Origin: JBBPYC01 sp038200275
GTDB lineage: Bacteria > Pseudomonadota > Gammaproteobacteria > Burkholderiales > Burkholderiaceae_C
Direction of reading: 5' to 3'
Length of the DNA stretch: 64,000 nucleotides
Assembly (NCBI GenBank): GCA_038200275.1
Contig: JBBPYC010000012.1
Coordinates: 12,109 to 76,108, forward strand
The position numbers and the translations under genes are program-made. Shown here in pieces: positions 52,546 to 61,799 of the stretch (positions are counted from its first letter, which is position 1; each line of letters opens with the position of its first letter). A model generated the notes under the pieces. The model had not been told where the DNA came from and searched no databases. It saw nothing but the letters and a program-made list of their open reading frames with translations.

Positions 52546-52841
52546 TCAATCTCCAGTTCTTTAACGAGTTGTCGTGTGCGCTTCATGTCACGCGCCTGTG
52601 ATGACTTGATGCCAGCCGCGAGCATGACGATCAAGATACTCCTGCGAGGGGTGAAGTACGGGCAGTAGCCCGAGCCAACGTCCACTCGCATCTCAGATAC
52701 CTCGCCGCCGACCGACTTCCAGTCGCCGAGGTTGCCGGCTTCTGCCAGCCTCAGGCGAGCAGCAATGCGAACCTGCACTTTGTGATCGCGCATCCGATCA
52801 AGCCATGCTCGAGACTTCAATATGAGGCGGACAACGAACAT
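52542..52841 (-). CDS. HigB/RelE-like toxin (HI1419 type), divergent
   Basis: A 99-residue protein of the addiction-module killer family (toxin encoded before its antitoxin). Family regions are WLDRMRDHKVQVRIAARLRL, GDWKSVGGEVSEMRVDVGSG, and AGIKSSQARDMKRTRQL. In active relatives the segment after GxGY is typically RVYF, and a GGDKxTQ motif follows. Here they read CPYF and AAGIKSSQ, so likely functional positions have changed. Together with the truncated antitoxin this suggests an eroding module. Confidence 0.75.
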   Translation of the reverse strand: MFVVRLILKSRAWLDRMRDHKVQVRIAARLRLAEAGNLGDWKSVGGEVSEMRVDVGSGYCPYFTPRRSILIVMLAAGIKSSQARDMKRTRQLVKELEIE

Positions 52842-53002
52842 GGCTACGTTGTATCTACCTGGATACGAATGTCCACTACTGCTCTGACACAGGTCAGCGA
52901 CTTCGTGCAGGGGCCATTGCCAAAGACGACCCCTCGATAAAATCGGCTGCGTACCGTGTATTGGCCGAAAGGCTGACCCCATTCCGCTTTTCTGGAACCC
53001 CC

Positions 53003-54628
53003 TTGTCCCTCGCCTCCGAAACTCGCCGCCGTCGCACCTTTGCGATCATTTCGCACCCGGACGCGGGCAAGACCACGTTGACCGAGAAGCTGCTGCTGTT
53101 CTCAGGCGCGATTCAGATCGCAGGCTCGGTGAAGGCGCGCAAGGCGACTCGGCATGCCACATCCGACTGGATGGAGATCGAGAAGCAGCGCGGCATCTCG
53201 GTGGCGTCGTCCGTGATGCAGATGCTGTATCGGGACCACGTAATCAACTTGCTCGATACGCCGGGGCACAAGGACTTTTCTGAAGATACGTACCGCGTGC
53301 TGACCGCGGTCGACTCGGCCCTGATGGTGATCGACGCGGCCAACGGCGTCGAAGCCCAGACGCGGCGCCTCATCGAAGTCTGCCGCCAGCGGGACACGCC
53401 GATCATCACGTTCGTCAACAAGATGGACCGCGAGGTGCGCGAGCCGCTCGACATCTTGGATGAGGTGGAGCGTGAACTGGGCATGCCGTGCGTGCCGATG
53501 ACCTGGCCGGTCGGCCAGGGCAAGTCGTTTCGCGGCATCATGAATCTGCGCACGCAGGCCATGACGGTGTTCGAACCGGGCGCGGAGCGTCGGCCGCAGG
53601 AGTTCGAGACGATCGCGTTGACCGAGACGGATCGGCTCGTCAAACGCTTCGGCCACGAGTTCGAGACCGCGATGGAGAGCATGGAGCTCGCCGCCGGCGC
53701 ATCGCCCACATGGGACCACGCCGCATTTCTCGCCGGCAAGCAGACGCCGGTGTTCTTCGGCTCCGGCGTGAACAACTTCGGCGTGATGGAAGTGCTGGAG
53801 GCGCTGGTCGACTTGGCGCCTTCACCCGGCCCGCGCAAGAGCTCGCTGGTCGTGAACAAGCAACCGGTGGAGAAAATCATCGAGCCGCAGGACCCGGCGT
53901 TCTCTGGCGTGGTCTTCAAGGTGCAGGCCAACATGGATGCGAACCACCGGGACCGCATTGCATTCGTACGAATGGCCTCGGGCAAGTACACGCCGGGCAT
54001 GAAGCTCAAGGTGCAGCGCAGTGCGAAGGAGCTGCGGCCGACATCCGTCGTCACGTTCTTGAGTCAGCGACGCGAAGCGGTTGATGAGGCTTATGCGGGC
54101 GACATCATCGGCTTCACCACGCACGGCGGCGTGCAGTTGGGCGACACGATCACCGACGGCGCGAATCTGCAGTTCACCGGCCTGCCGTTCTTTGCGCCCG
54201 AGCTGTTCATGACGGTGCTGCTGAGGAACCCGCTGCGCACCAAACAGCTGCAGCAGGGCTTGGCGCAGTTGGGCGAAGAAGGCGCGATCCAGGTGTTCCG
54301 CCCGGACATCGGCGGGCCGATGCTGCTGGGCGCCGTCGGCCAGCTGCAGTTCGAAGTCGTGCAGCATCGGCTCAAGGCCGAGTACGACGCGGACATCCGG
54401 CTGGAAGGCTGCCAGTACACCGGCGCACGCTGGATCACGGCCGACACGCCGGCCGAGTTGCGTGCGTTCTGCGATGCCTATCCGCAGCGGATGGCGCACG
54501 ACGCGGCGGACACCCTTGCCTACCTCTGCACCTCGCCTTACGACGTGCGGCTGGCGCAGGAACGCTTTCCGAAGATCCACTTTCATCCGCTGCGGGAGCA
54601 TGCGGGGCTGGCCCTGCACAACTCATGA
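53003..54628 (+). CDS. prfC: Peptide chain release factor 3
   Basis: RF3 is the GTPase that removes RF1 and RF2 from the ribosome after peptide release. The G-domain shows AIISHPDAGKTTLTEKLLLF (G1), RGISVASSVMQM (G2), LLDTPGHKDFSEDTYR (G3), and VNKMDRE (G4). The C-terminal region includes GAVGQLQFEVVQHRLKAEY, typical of RF3. The start is uncertain: a TTG at 53003 gives 541 residues and a natural N-terminus LASETRRRRTFAIISH; a TTG at 52961 would give 555. It is divergent from the toxin gene. Confidence 0.93.
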   Translation: MSLASETRRRRTFAIISHPDAGKTTLTEKLLLFSGAIQIAGSVKARKATRHATSDWMEIEKQRGISVASSVMQMLYRDHVINLLDTPGHKDFSEDTYRVLTAVDSALMVIDAANGVEAQTRRLIEVCRQRDTPIITFVNKMDREVREPLDILDEVERELGMPCVPMTWPVGQGKSFRGIMNLRTQAMTVFEPGAERRPQEFETIALTETDRLVKRFGHEFETAMESMELAAGASPTWDHAAFLAGKQTPVFFGSGVNNFGVMEVLEALVDLAPSPGPRKSSLVVNKQPVEKIIEPQDPAFSGVVFKVQANMDANHRDRIAFVRMASGKYTPGMKLKVQRSAKELRPTSVVTFLSQRREAVDEAYAGDIIGFTTHGGVQLGDTITDGANLQFTGLPFFAPELFMTVLLRNPLRTKQLQQGLAQLGEEGAIQVFRPDIGGPMLLGAVGQLQFEVVQHRLKAEYDADIRLEGCQYTGARWITADTPAELRAFCDAYPQRMAHDAADTLAYLCTSPYDVRLAQERFPKIHFHPLREHAGLALHNS

Positions 54629-54640
54629 TCGGCCCTCAAA

Positions 54641-54662
54641 ATATCTACTTTTAAGTAGATAT
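54641..54662. promoter_or_regulatory. Perfect palindromic operator before vapB
   Basis: ATATCTACTT (54641-54650) and AAGTAGATAT (54653-54662) form a perfect 10-bp inverted repeat around TT. It ends just before GGAGG (54666-54670) of the downstream antitoxin gene. AbrB-type VapB antitoxins bind such palindromes to repress their own operon, so this is very probably the autoregulatory site. Confidence 0.8.
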
Positions 54663-54675
54663 GTTGGAGGCCGCG

Positions 54676-54984
54676 ATGCTTGCAACCGCCAAAGTGCCCA
54701 GCACCGGCAACAGCCATGCTGTGCGCCTGCCCAAGGCGTTCCGGGTCGACGTATCCGAGATGTGGATCCGCAAGAACGAGGACACCGGCGAGATCACGTT
54801 GAAGCCGAAGGACGATGCGGGGCGGGAGGAGCGCATCAGGGCGTTGGTCAAGATGATCGAGGACGATCCGATGCCGGAGGACTTCCTTGCCGAGACCAGC
54901 CGGCGCAATGATCCGCCACGCAACCTGTTCGCGGACCGGGAAGCTCGAGATGCTGCTGACAAAGGTGATGGAGACGACCAGTGA
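54676..54984 (+). CDS. VapB-type antitoxin
   Basis: A 102-residue antitoxin with an AbrB/SpoVT-like N-terminal DNA-binding domain: AKVPSTGNSHAVRLPKAFRV, then VSEMWIRKNEDTGEITLKPK. The C-terminal half is acidic (IEDDPMPEDFLAETSRRND), as expected for the toxin-binding arm. The ATG at 54676 is chosen because GGAGG stands five bases upstream; an ATG at 54661 lies inside the palindromic operator and is not plausible. The stop overlaps the start of the vapC remnant (GTGA). Confidence 0.88.
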   Translation: MLATAKVPSTGNSHAVRLPKAFRVDVSEMWIRKNEDTGEITLKPKDDAGREERIRALVKMIEDDPMPEDFLAETSRRNDPPRNLFADREARDAADKGDGDDQ

Positions 54985-55211
54985 TCCGCTGTATGGCGGA
55001 CATCAACATCCTCGGTTATTTTGTGCCGGGGGAGTACCCGTCTCTTCATCAGCGCATGTCGCTCGCGCTGATGAAGACTGGCCAGCGCATCGGCGAAATG
55101 GACACGATGATCGGCGCTCATGCAGCCGTTGCCGGCCTGCCACTCGTCACCCACAACACCTGCCACTTTTCCCGCATTCCCGAGCTGACCCTCGAAGACT
55201 GGACCGTTTGA
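54981..55211 (+). pseudogene. VapC-type PIN toxin with internal deletion
   Basis: The 76-residue frame begins IRCMADINILGYFV, which matches the start of VapC PIN toxins with the first catalytic Asp kept. It jumps to RMSLALMKTGQRIGEMDTMI, then GLPLVTHNTCHFSRIPELTL, the normal C-terminal half with its acidic site. Usual VapC proteins are about 135 residues, so roughly 55-60 central residues, including a catalytic Glu, are absent without a frameshift. It is therefore very probably inactive as an RNase. Confidence 0.8.
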
Positions 55212-55225
55212 ACACACCAACCCCA

Positions 55226-56176
55226 ATGCGCCCGCTGGCCACCTGGCCGATCGCAGATCGGCGAAACCTGATCGGCGTTTTTACCGACATCGACGACACA
55301 CTGACCACCGACGGTGCGATCACGCCCGACGCACTTGCTGCGTTGCGTGATTTGAAAGCGGCCGGCCTGCACGTGATTGCGATCACCGGCCGGCCGGCCG
55401 GCTGGAGCGAGCCGTTTGCATATGGCGACGTCGCCAATGGACTACCTGCCTGGCCGGTCGATGCAATCGTGGCGGAGAACGGCGCGGTGGCATTGCTGAA
55501 CGCCGCAGCCGGCTCCCACGCCGGTTTTTTGAACAAAACCCCGCGCAGCCGCCCGTACGGTCTTCATAGTTCGCTATTAAAGATATATCAACAAGACGTT
55601 CCGACGCGCGCGGCCAACGCGATCCGTCTGCAAAGCGTCGCTGCACAAATCCTGCATGAGATTCCGACCGCCCGGCTCGCACAAGACTCCCCCGGCCGCG
55701 AAACCGACATCGCCATCGACCACAGCGAGTTCACGCACTTGTCGCCCCCTCAGATCGATCAAGTGGTCGCGATCATGCGCGCGGCCGGCATGAACGCAAG
55801 CGTCAGCAGCATCCACATCAACGGCTGGTTCGGCGACCACGACAAGCTGTCCGGCGCGCGTTGGATCGTGCAGGAACGGCTCGGCCGCCCGCTCGATGCG
55901 GAGATCGAGCGCTGGGCGTTCGTCGGCGATTCGACCAACGACCAGACCATGTTCCGCGCGTTCGGCAACAGCGTGGGCGTGGCGAACATTGCGCGCTTCG
56001 CGGCGGAACTTCAGCATGCGCCGGGCTATCTGGCCACAGCCGAGCGCGGGGCCGGTTTTGCGCAAGTTGCCAGAGCCGTGCTGTCAGCACGGCTCGCCAA
56101 GCCGGGTCTCGAAACCGATCCGGCCACGCGGCTGGATGCGACCAGCGCCACGACGCCACCCGAGAGCACCCGATGA
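55226..56176 (+). CDS. HAD-IIB family phosphatase
   Basis: A 316-residue haloacid-dehalogenase-type hydrolase. Motif I is GVFTDIDDTLT, with nucleophile Asp21 and general acid Asp23. Motif II is the ITGRPAGWSEP stretch, and motif IV is VGDSTNDQTMFRAFGNSVGV. The large C2B cap between them (about 80-230) is typical of sugar- or mannosylglycerate-phosphatases. The substrate is not clear. The ATG at 55226 is preferred; a TTG at 55208 is also in frame. The gene overlaps the following antiporter start (ATGA). Confidence 0.88.
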   Translation: MRPLATWPIADRRNLIGVFTDIDDTLTTDGAITPDALAALRDLKAAGLHVIAITGRPAGWSEPFAYGDVANGLPAWPVDAIVAENGAVALLNAAAGSHAGFLNKTPRSRPYGLHSSLLKIYQQDVPTRAANAIRLQSVAAQILHEIPTARLAQDSPGRETDIAIDHSEFTHLSPPQIDQVVAIMRAAGMNASVSSIHINGWFGDHDKLSGARWIVQERLGRPLDAEIERWAFVGDSTNDQTMFRAFGNSVGVANIARFAAELQHAPGYLATAERGAGFAQVARAVLSARLAKPGLETDPATRLDATSATTPPESTR

Positions 56177-57513
56177 GCCTCGCCGCTTGGTCGGCGTTCG
56201 CCGGCCTGCTGTTGATCGGCATGGCCTTGATCAGTTCGCTGGTCGAGCGGCTGCCGCTCAGCACGTCGATGCTGTACTTGGGCATCGGCCTCGCGATCAG
56301 TCCCCTGGGCTTCGGCTGGGTCGAGCTCGAGCCGCTTGGCAAGGCGGTGCTGCTCGAGCGGCTGGCTGAGGTGGTGGTGGTGCTGTCGCTGTTCACCTCA
56401 GGCATGAAGATGGGGGTCGACTTGTCGGACGGGCGTTGGAAGCTGCCGGTGCGGCTCGCCGTGGTGTCGATGCTCGTGACAGTGGCGCTGGTCGCGCTGG
56501 CGGGGCACTATGTGCTTGGGCTGTCGATCGGTGCGGCGGTGTTGCTCGGCGGTGTGCTGGCGCCGACCGATCCGGTGCTGGCGGCCGAGGTGCAGGTAGA
56601 TCACTATGAAGACCGAGATCGGTTGCGCTTCGGGCTCACCGGCGAGGCGGGCTTGAACGACGGCACCGCATTTCCCATCATCATGCTTGGGCTTGGGCTG
56701 CTGGGCCTGCACGAAATCGGCGCGTGGGGCTGGCGCTGGTTCGCGGTCGATGTGGTCTGGGCGGTGTTCGCGGGATTGGCGATCGGCGCGGGGGTCGGGT
56801 TAGCCGTGGGTCGGCTGGTGCTGTATCTGCGCCGCACGCACCGGGAAGCAGTGGGGCTGGATCAGTTCCTCGCACTTGGCGTGATCGCGCTGGCTTACGG
56901 ACTCGCGCTGCTGTTGGTCGCCTACGGTTTTCTTGCGGTGTTTGCTGCAGGCGTCGTGTTGCGCCAGCTGGAGCGGCGCGAGAGTGCAGCAACGCGTGAC
57001 GCGCAGCCGCCGTCGGGCACCATCGCCCACGACGCAGCCAGCGGCGCAGCGGCGACCGAAACCGACGACAGCGCCGTGCATCCTGCCCGCGCGCCCGCGT
57101 TCATGGCGCACGCCATGCTCGGCTTCACCGAGCAGGTCGAGCGCGTGGGCGAAGTCGTTGCCGTGATCGCGGTCGGCCTGCTGCTGTGGACGATCGAGTG
57201 GCCGCTCGAGCTCAGCCTCTTCATCGCACTTGCGCTGCTCGTGATCCGGCCGGTGGCGGTGGCGATCGGCCTGGCCGGCTCCCGCAGCGCGCGGGTGCAG
57301 CGCGCGCTGATCGGCTGGTTCGGCATCCGCGGCATCGGCTCGATCTATTACCTGATGTATGCGGTGAACCACGGGGTGTCGACGGAAGTGGCCGCCGACC
57401 TGATCGGCATCACGCTGGCGGTGATTTCGGTGTCGGTCGTGGTGCATGGGTTCTCCGTGAAGCCGCTGGTGTCGATGTACGAGCGGCTGAAGCACCGTCG
57501 GTCTTTGCGCTGA
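56173..57513 (+). CDS. Na+/H+ antiporter (CPA1 family)
   Basis: A 446-residue inner-membrane antiporter. CPA1 landmarks are LLGGVLAPTDPVLAAEVQVD near residue 130 and TGEAGLNDGTAFPII near 160, with the conserved Asp residues. A hydrophilic loop of about 50 residues rich in Ala, Thr and Asp lies near 275-325, before a C-terminal membrane domain with WFGIRGIGSIYYLMYAV. It is translationally coupled to the HAD gene. It is not closely similar to the antiporter at 41270. Confidence 0.92.
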   Translation: MSLAAWSAFAGLLLIGMALISSLVERLPLSTSMLYLGIGLAISPLGFGWVELEPLGKAVLLERLAEVVVVLSLFTSGMKMGVDLSDGRWKLPVRLAVVSMLVTVALVALAGHYVLGLSIGAAVLLGGVLAPTDPVLAAEVQVDHYEDRDRLRFGLTGEAGLNDGTAFPIIMLGLGLLGLHEIGAWGWRWFAVDVVWAVFAGLAIGAGVGLAVGRLVLYLRRTHREAVGLDQFLALGVIALAYGLALLLVAYGFLAVFAAGVVLRQLERRESAATRDAQPPSGTIAHDAASGAAATETDDSAVHPARAPAFMAHAMLGFTEQVERVGEVVAVIAVGLLLWTIEWPLELSLFIALALLVIRPVAVAIGLAGSRSARVQRALIGWFGIRGIGSIYYLMYAVNHGVSTEVAADLIGITLAVISVSVVVHGFSVKPLVSMYERLKHRRSLR

Positions 57514-57569
57514 ATAGCTCGGCGGCGGCGTCGCGCACAGGCGTGACGCCGCGTTCGGCTGCAGCCTTG

Positions 57570-60194
57570 TTAGATCAGCGCCGGCGCGCGCAGTGGCGTG
57601 CCGGCTTCGTCGGTGGCATCGGCCGCATCGTTTTCACTCGATGCCTGCTGCCAGCCGGCACGGGTCCAGTGCTCCACCAGCGCCTGCTCGGCGTCGATGC
57701 GCAGCAGATGCAGCCAGCCGTGCTCTACCAGTTGCCGCACCACGTCATAGCGGTCGATGATGCGGTCGATCATCTTGCGCGGCGCTTCGATGAACACCGA
57801 CAGCCGCAACGGCGTGTGCCGCAGCCGCTCGCCGTCGTGCAAAGACTGCAGCGCCAGGCCGATGCGCAAGTCGCCGCCGTTGCCTTCGAACACGCCGATG
57901 CGCCCGCCCACCACGTTGTGCAGCGTCTTGTTGCCGCTGCCGTAGCGGGTGTTGTCCACCGTCGATGCGTGGTACTGCAGGTTGATCCAGTTGGTCACGA
58001 TCATCGGCGCGGTCATGATCAGTTCGAGCACTTTTCCTTCGCTGTCGGCACGGTGGTCGTAGTCGTGCAGAAAGCTGCGCCCGCCCAGCCGCATCCGCTG
58101 CGTACGACGGCGCGGTGCGACGATGAACGCAGCGTTGTCGGCCAGGCCCCATTCGGGCCGCACCTGCGCCCAGTCGTTGGCGCGGCTGCGGATCGATTGG
58201 GCCAGCGCCGCGTCATCTGCCGCCAGATGGGTGAGCCCCAGCAAGGGCGCCCGCTCGGCCCGGGTGCGCCGGCCTGCTTCGGCCAATGCGCGGCGCAGGG
58301 ATTCCAGCGCGCGGGTGGCGTCCGCGCCCCAGCCCGTGCCGGCAATGTCGGCCTCGTACAGCGTGACGTCGTCCGTCGTGGTGTTGTGCAGCCCGGCGAT
58401 GAAACGGGTGTTATCGGGAATCGTTGTGCCTTTGGCCGCCAGCGCCGAGCGCAGCGCCGGATGGTTCAGCAAGTGGGCCAGCACGCGCGCGTTGACGTCC
58501 CCGCTCTGACCGCCGCAGGCGCCGCAGTCGAGCGACGCCTGCAGCGGATTGTTCGCGGTCTGCGCGCCGTGGCCGGCCAGCAGCACCAGCGGCGCAAAGC
58601 CCTCTTGCCCGTCTGGCAGGCCAATTGCCGTCAGCACGCCGACCAGCATGTTGGCCGTCGCATCAACGGCGCCTGCGTTCGGCAGCGGCAACTGCGGCGC
58701 TGAGCCCACAGCGTTGGCCGGCAGTCCGGTGTCTTCCCAGCGAGACAACAGTTTGGTCGAATGCAGACTGTCGGCCACCAGCTTCGGCGCATAGGCCAGC
58801 CCGCACGCTTCGACAAACCCGAAGCCCGACGATGCATTGCTGCGCAGTTCGCTCCAACGGCGCTTCCAGGCCAGCGCCTGCTGGCGGCGACGGGACAGGG
58901 CTTGGCCCAGGCCGATGCCACAGGTTTTCTCTGCGCCGCTCGCAAGGTCGGCGCTGCTCGTGCCCGCCCTGCCGGCTGAGCCGACGTCATCGGTTGTGCC
59001 TTCGGTGACGGTCAGTGCGGGGGCGAGCAGGCCCGGCAACTGCGGCCGCGTCAAGGCGCTGCCGATCGGCCGATATGCGATCGGCAAGCCGAAAAACCCT
59101 GCAAAACCCCGCGTGCGGATCGAGCCGTCCGCCGCTTCGAGCGCACTGCGAAACGGCTCGGAGCGCACATCGATGCAGAACACCGCCTGCACCGACGGGC
59201 GTTGTGCGTTCGAACGGCGGCTCGCGTCGGTTCGATCAGTGCACGCCAACGCCAGCGCATCCGCCAGTGGCTGCTGGTAAGCGAGTTCCACCGCAAGCTG
59301 CAGCAACCAATCGATCCGGCTGGCTTTTGCCAGCTCGGCGATGCGCGCATCGGCCGCGCACCAGCGGTCACGCCAAGCCGGGTCAGCGGCTGCACCAGTG
59401 TCCTGCTGCAGCAGCCCCTCCCAGGCCAGCCGGATCGCCAGCAGTTCCACGATGTGGTCGTCCTGCGCCGCTTTGGCCAACTGCGCCTGCCACCGCAGCC
59501 ACGCGCACCAGGCCGCCCAGCCGTTGATGTCGAGCAGCACCGCACTCAGGTAGTTGGCAACCGCTTCCCGGGGCAGGCCGAGCCCTTGCAGCGCGGCGTC
59601 AATCAGCGCGGCCGGCGCGTCAGGCAATGCGCCAATGTGCGGCAGCATCGCGCGGCGGCCACTGCGCCACCGCAGCGCCCGGTCGGTCGCGAGCTGGGTT
59701 TTCCAGGTGCGGTACAGGCCGGGCCGCCGATCGAGCTGCCAGCGGGCCTGATCGTCATCGAAGAACGCGGCGCAGTGCTGGCTGATCTGGTGTCGCACGA
59801 TGCTGCCGGGGCCGTGCAATGTCTGCCAGTCGGCGGCGTCCAGCAGGTCGGTCACAAGCGGCAGTCGCACCACGGCAGGCCCATCGGCAGCAAGTGCATC
59901 GACGGCCTGTGCGACCGACACCGAGCCGCCGACAAGCGCTGTGGCGCGTTCCAGCTGCGCCCAGCCGAAGCGGCCGGCCTCCCACTGCGCGCGGAACCAG
60001 GCGCGCGGCATCGTCAGCCGGGTGCCGGCCAGGATGCCCAGGGCCGCCGAGGCTTGCACGGCTGGCTGCTGCCGCCAGCCCCAATAGGGATTGACGGCAA
60101 TGGACTGGTCCAGCGGCCAGGTCGGCGCGATGCGGTCGCACGCGGTGCGGATGGCGTCGGAAAGTGACGAATCGGTAAGAACAGAAGTGGACAT
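57570..60194 (-). CDS. dabA: Inorganic carbon uptake protein DabA (DUF2309)
   Basis: An 874-residue protein of the DabA family, which with DabB forms an energy-coupled CO2 hydration/uptake complex at the cytoplasmic membrane. The beta-carbonic-anhydrase-like zinc site is visible: Cys340 and Asp342 in AVFCIDVRSEPFR, then His542 and Cys557 in LLAGHGAQTANNP and LDCGACGGQ. The spacing of 15 between the last two ligands equals that of the Halothiobacillus protein as I recall it. The gene is 15 bp downstream of dabB, so the pair is an operon. Confidence 0.93.
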   Translation of the reverse strand: MSTSVLTDSSLSDAIRTACDRIAPTWPLDQSIAVNPYWGWRQQPAVQASAALGILAGTRLTMPRAWFRAQWEAGRFGWAQLERATALVGGSVSVAQAVDALAADGPAVVRLPLVTDLLDAADWQTLHGPGSIVRHQISQHCAAFFDDDQARWQLDRRPGLYRTWKTQLATDRALRWRSGRRAMLPHIGALPDAPAALIDAALQGLGLPREAVANYLSAVLLDINGWAAWCAWLRWQAQLAKAAQDDHIVELLAIRLAWEGLLQQDTGAAADPAWRDRWCAADARIAELAKASRIDWLLQLAVELAYQQPLADALALACTDRTDASRRSNAQRPSVQAVFCIDVRSEPFRSALEAADGSIRTRGFAGFFGLPIAYRPIGSALTRPQLPGLLAPALTVTEGTTDDVGSAGRAGTSSADLASGAEKTCGIGLGQALSRRRQQALAWKRRWSELRSNASSGFGFVEACGLAYAPKLVADSLHSTKLLSRWEDTGLPANAVGSAPQLPLPNAGAVDATANMLVGVLTAIGLPDGQEGFAPLVLLAGHGAQTANNPLQASLDCGACGGQSGDVNARVLAHLLNHPALRSALAAKGTTIPDNTRFIAGLHNTTTDDVTLYEADIAGTGWGADATRALESLRRALAEAGRRTRAERAPLLGLTHLAADDAALAQSIRSRANDWAQVRPEWGLADNAAFIVAPRRRTQRMRLGGRSFLHDYDHRADSEGKVLELIMTAPMIVTNWINLQYHASTVDNTRYGSGNKTLHNVVGGRIGVFEGNGGDLRIGLALQSLHDGERLRHTPLRLSVFIEAPRKMIDRIIDRYDVVRQLVEHGWLHLLRIDAEQALVEHWTRAGWQQASSENDAADATDEAGTPLRAPALI

Positions 60195-60209
60195 GACAAA
60201 CCCAGCAAT

Positions 60210-61799
60210 TCAAGAAAACGGAACCGGCTGCACCAGGCCGGAAGCGGCAGCCGCAGTCTGTCGGCGCTCCGGCGCGGGCAGCAGCCGAAACGCGAAGCGG
60301 TTGAATGCCTCGTCCAGAAACAGCCCGCCGTAGCACCACGGGTACAGCGCCTGCGACAGCGCACCTTGCGGCCGTGCGAGCAGCACCGCTTGCACGACGA
60401 ACAGGCCGACGAATGCGACGGCCACGATCGGCCACAGCGGCAGCGCCGGCTGCAACGCCCCCGGCGCGACCCAACCGTGCGTGGCCGCATGCAGCGCAGA
60501 CCAGACCACGGCCAGCACTACCGCAGCAAGCACCGGCAACAGCCAACCAGCCCACGGCGAGCCACCACGCCGGATCATCGGCACCATCGCCAGCGCGAAC
60601 ACCCCAGCCATGACCCAGAGCGCGGGCTGTGCCAGCGGCTGGCTGCCAAGCGCCCATGCGGTCATCGCGAGTGCAATCAACGCCACCACCCCGGCACCAA
60701 GCAACGCCGCCAGCGAAGGCACGGCAGGCACCGGCGCCAGCCGCCGCACCAGCACGTGCTGCACTGCGCGGCCGGTGCTTAGAAACGCATGCGCCTTGTA
60801 GAGCGAATGCGCGACCAGATGCAGCAGCGCCATGGACCACAGCCCAAGCCCGCACTGCAGCAGCATGAAGCCCATCTGCGCCGCGGTCGACCACGCGAGC
60901 GATACCTTGATGCTGATGCGTGTGGTCATCACGAGCGCAGCGACCACGGCCGTGAACGTCCCGACCAGCACCAGCAGCGTCATCGCCGCCGGCACCGCAC
61001 CGACCAGCCCATACAACCGGATCAGCACGAAACCGCCCAGGTTGACCACACCCGCATGCAGCAGCGCAGACACCGGCGTGGGGGCCTCCATCACTTGAAT
61101 CAACCAGCCGTGCAGCGGCAATTGCGCGGTCTTCAGCAGCACCGCCAGCACGATCAGCAGCACGGCGATGTGCGCGGACAACGGCAGTGCGCTTGCTGCC
61201 ATACTGGCAGCCGACAGCTGCGTGATCGACAGCGTGCCGAACGCCATGTACAGCAGCACGCAGGCGATCGACATGCAGGCGTCGGCCCCACGCGCGACGA
61301 TGAATTTCTTGTGCGCGGCCAGCAGCGCCGCGGGCCGGTCCGAAAAGAACGTCAACAGCCGGTGCAATGCGAAGCTGGTGCCGGCCCAAGCGAGCGTCAG
61401 CATCAGCAGATGGTCCGTCACCACCACGATCTGCACGGCAGCCAAAGTCAGCAACAGCGAACGGACATAGCCCGGCGCATCGCGCTCGGTGCCCAGATAA
61501 GGTCGCGAAAACCGCACGATCACCGCGCCGACGAACGCCACCAGCAACGCCACTACCGCGCCGACCGCATCCGCCCGCAGGCCCAACGCGACCACAGGCC
61601 CCGTTGCCAACAACAGGACGCCCGAAGCCAACACCGCGACAAACACCAGCCCGCAAGCCCAGGCCGCGGCGCGCCAGGCACGGTCCCGACACGACGGTGC
61701 GATTGACAAGGCAGCGAACAGCAGGATCAGCGCGGGCGCAAGCAGCAGCACGAGCCGCAAGCCGCTGAAGGTGGCATCGGAAGAAAGATCGGGTGACAT
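60210..61799 (-). CDS. dabB: Inorganic carbon uptake protein DabB (NuoL/MrpA-like membrane subunit)
   Basis: A 529-residue membrane protein of the proton-conducting NADH dehydrogenase subunit 5 family, with about 13 hydrophobic segments. The family region is HKKFIVARGADACMS, then LLKTAQLPLHGWLIQVMEAP and TPVSALLHAGVVNLGGFVLI, which contain the key Lys and His of the proton path. As DabB it would couple the proton gradient to DabA. The ATG at 61799 is preferred; a GTG at 61844 is also in frame. The gene is divergent from the LysR regulator. Confidence 0.92.
   Translation of the reverse strand: MSPDLSSDATFSGLRLVLLLAPALILLFAALSIAPSCRDRAWRAAAWACGLVFVAVLASGVLLLATGPVVALGLRADAVGAVVALLVAFVGAVIVRFSRPYLGTERDAPGYVRSLLLTLAAVQIVVVTDHLLMLTLAWAGTSFALHRLLTFFSDRPAALLAAHKKFIVARGADACMSIACVLLYMAFGTLSITQLSAASMAASALPLSAHIAVLLIVLAVLLKTAQLPLHGWLIQVMEAPTPVSALLHAGVVNLGGFVLIRLYGLVGAVPAAMTLLVLVGTFTAVVAALVMTTRISIKVSLAWSTAAQMGFMLLQCGLGLWSMALLHLVAHSLYKAHAFLSTGRAVQHVLVRRLAPVPAVPSLAALLGAGVVALIALAMTAWALGSQPLAQPALWVMAGVFALAMVPMIRRGGSPWAGWLLPVLAAVVLAVVWSALHAATHGWVAPGALQPALPLWPIVAVAFVGLFVVQAVLLARPQGALSQALYPWCYGGLFLDEAFNRFAFRLLPAPERRQTAAAASGLVQPVPFS

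Noticed and set aside
55560..55600. Possible AT-rich palindromic repeat inside the HAD gene (CATAG...CTATTAAAG)
   Set aside because: The symmetry is imperfect, the frame is open through it, and no second copy was found.
57186..58703. A 505-codon plus-strand frame covering the antiporter end and opposite dabA
   Set aside because: It joins an out-of-frame reading of one gene with an antisense reading of another; no ribosome-binding site or domain is seen.
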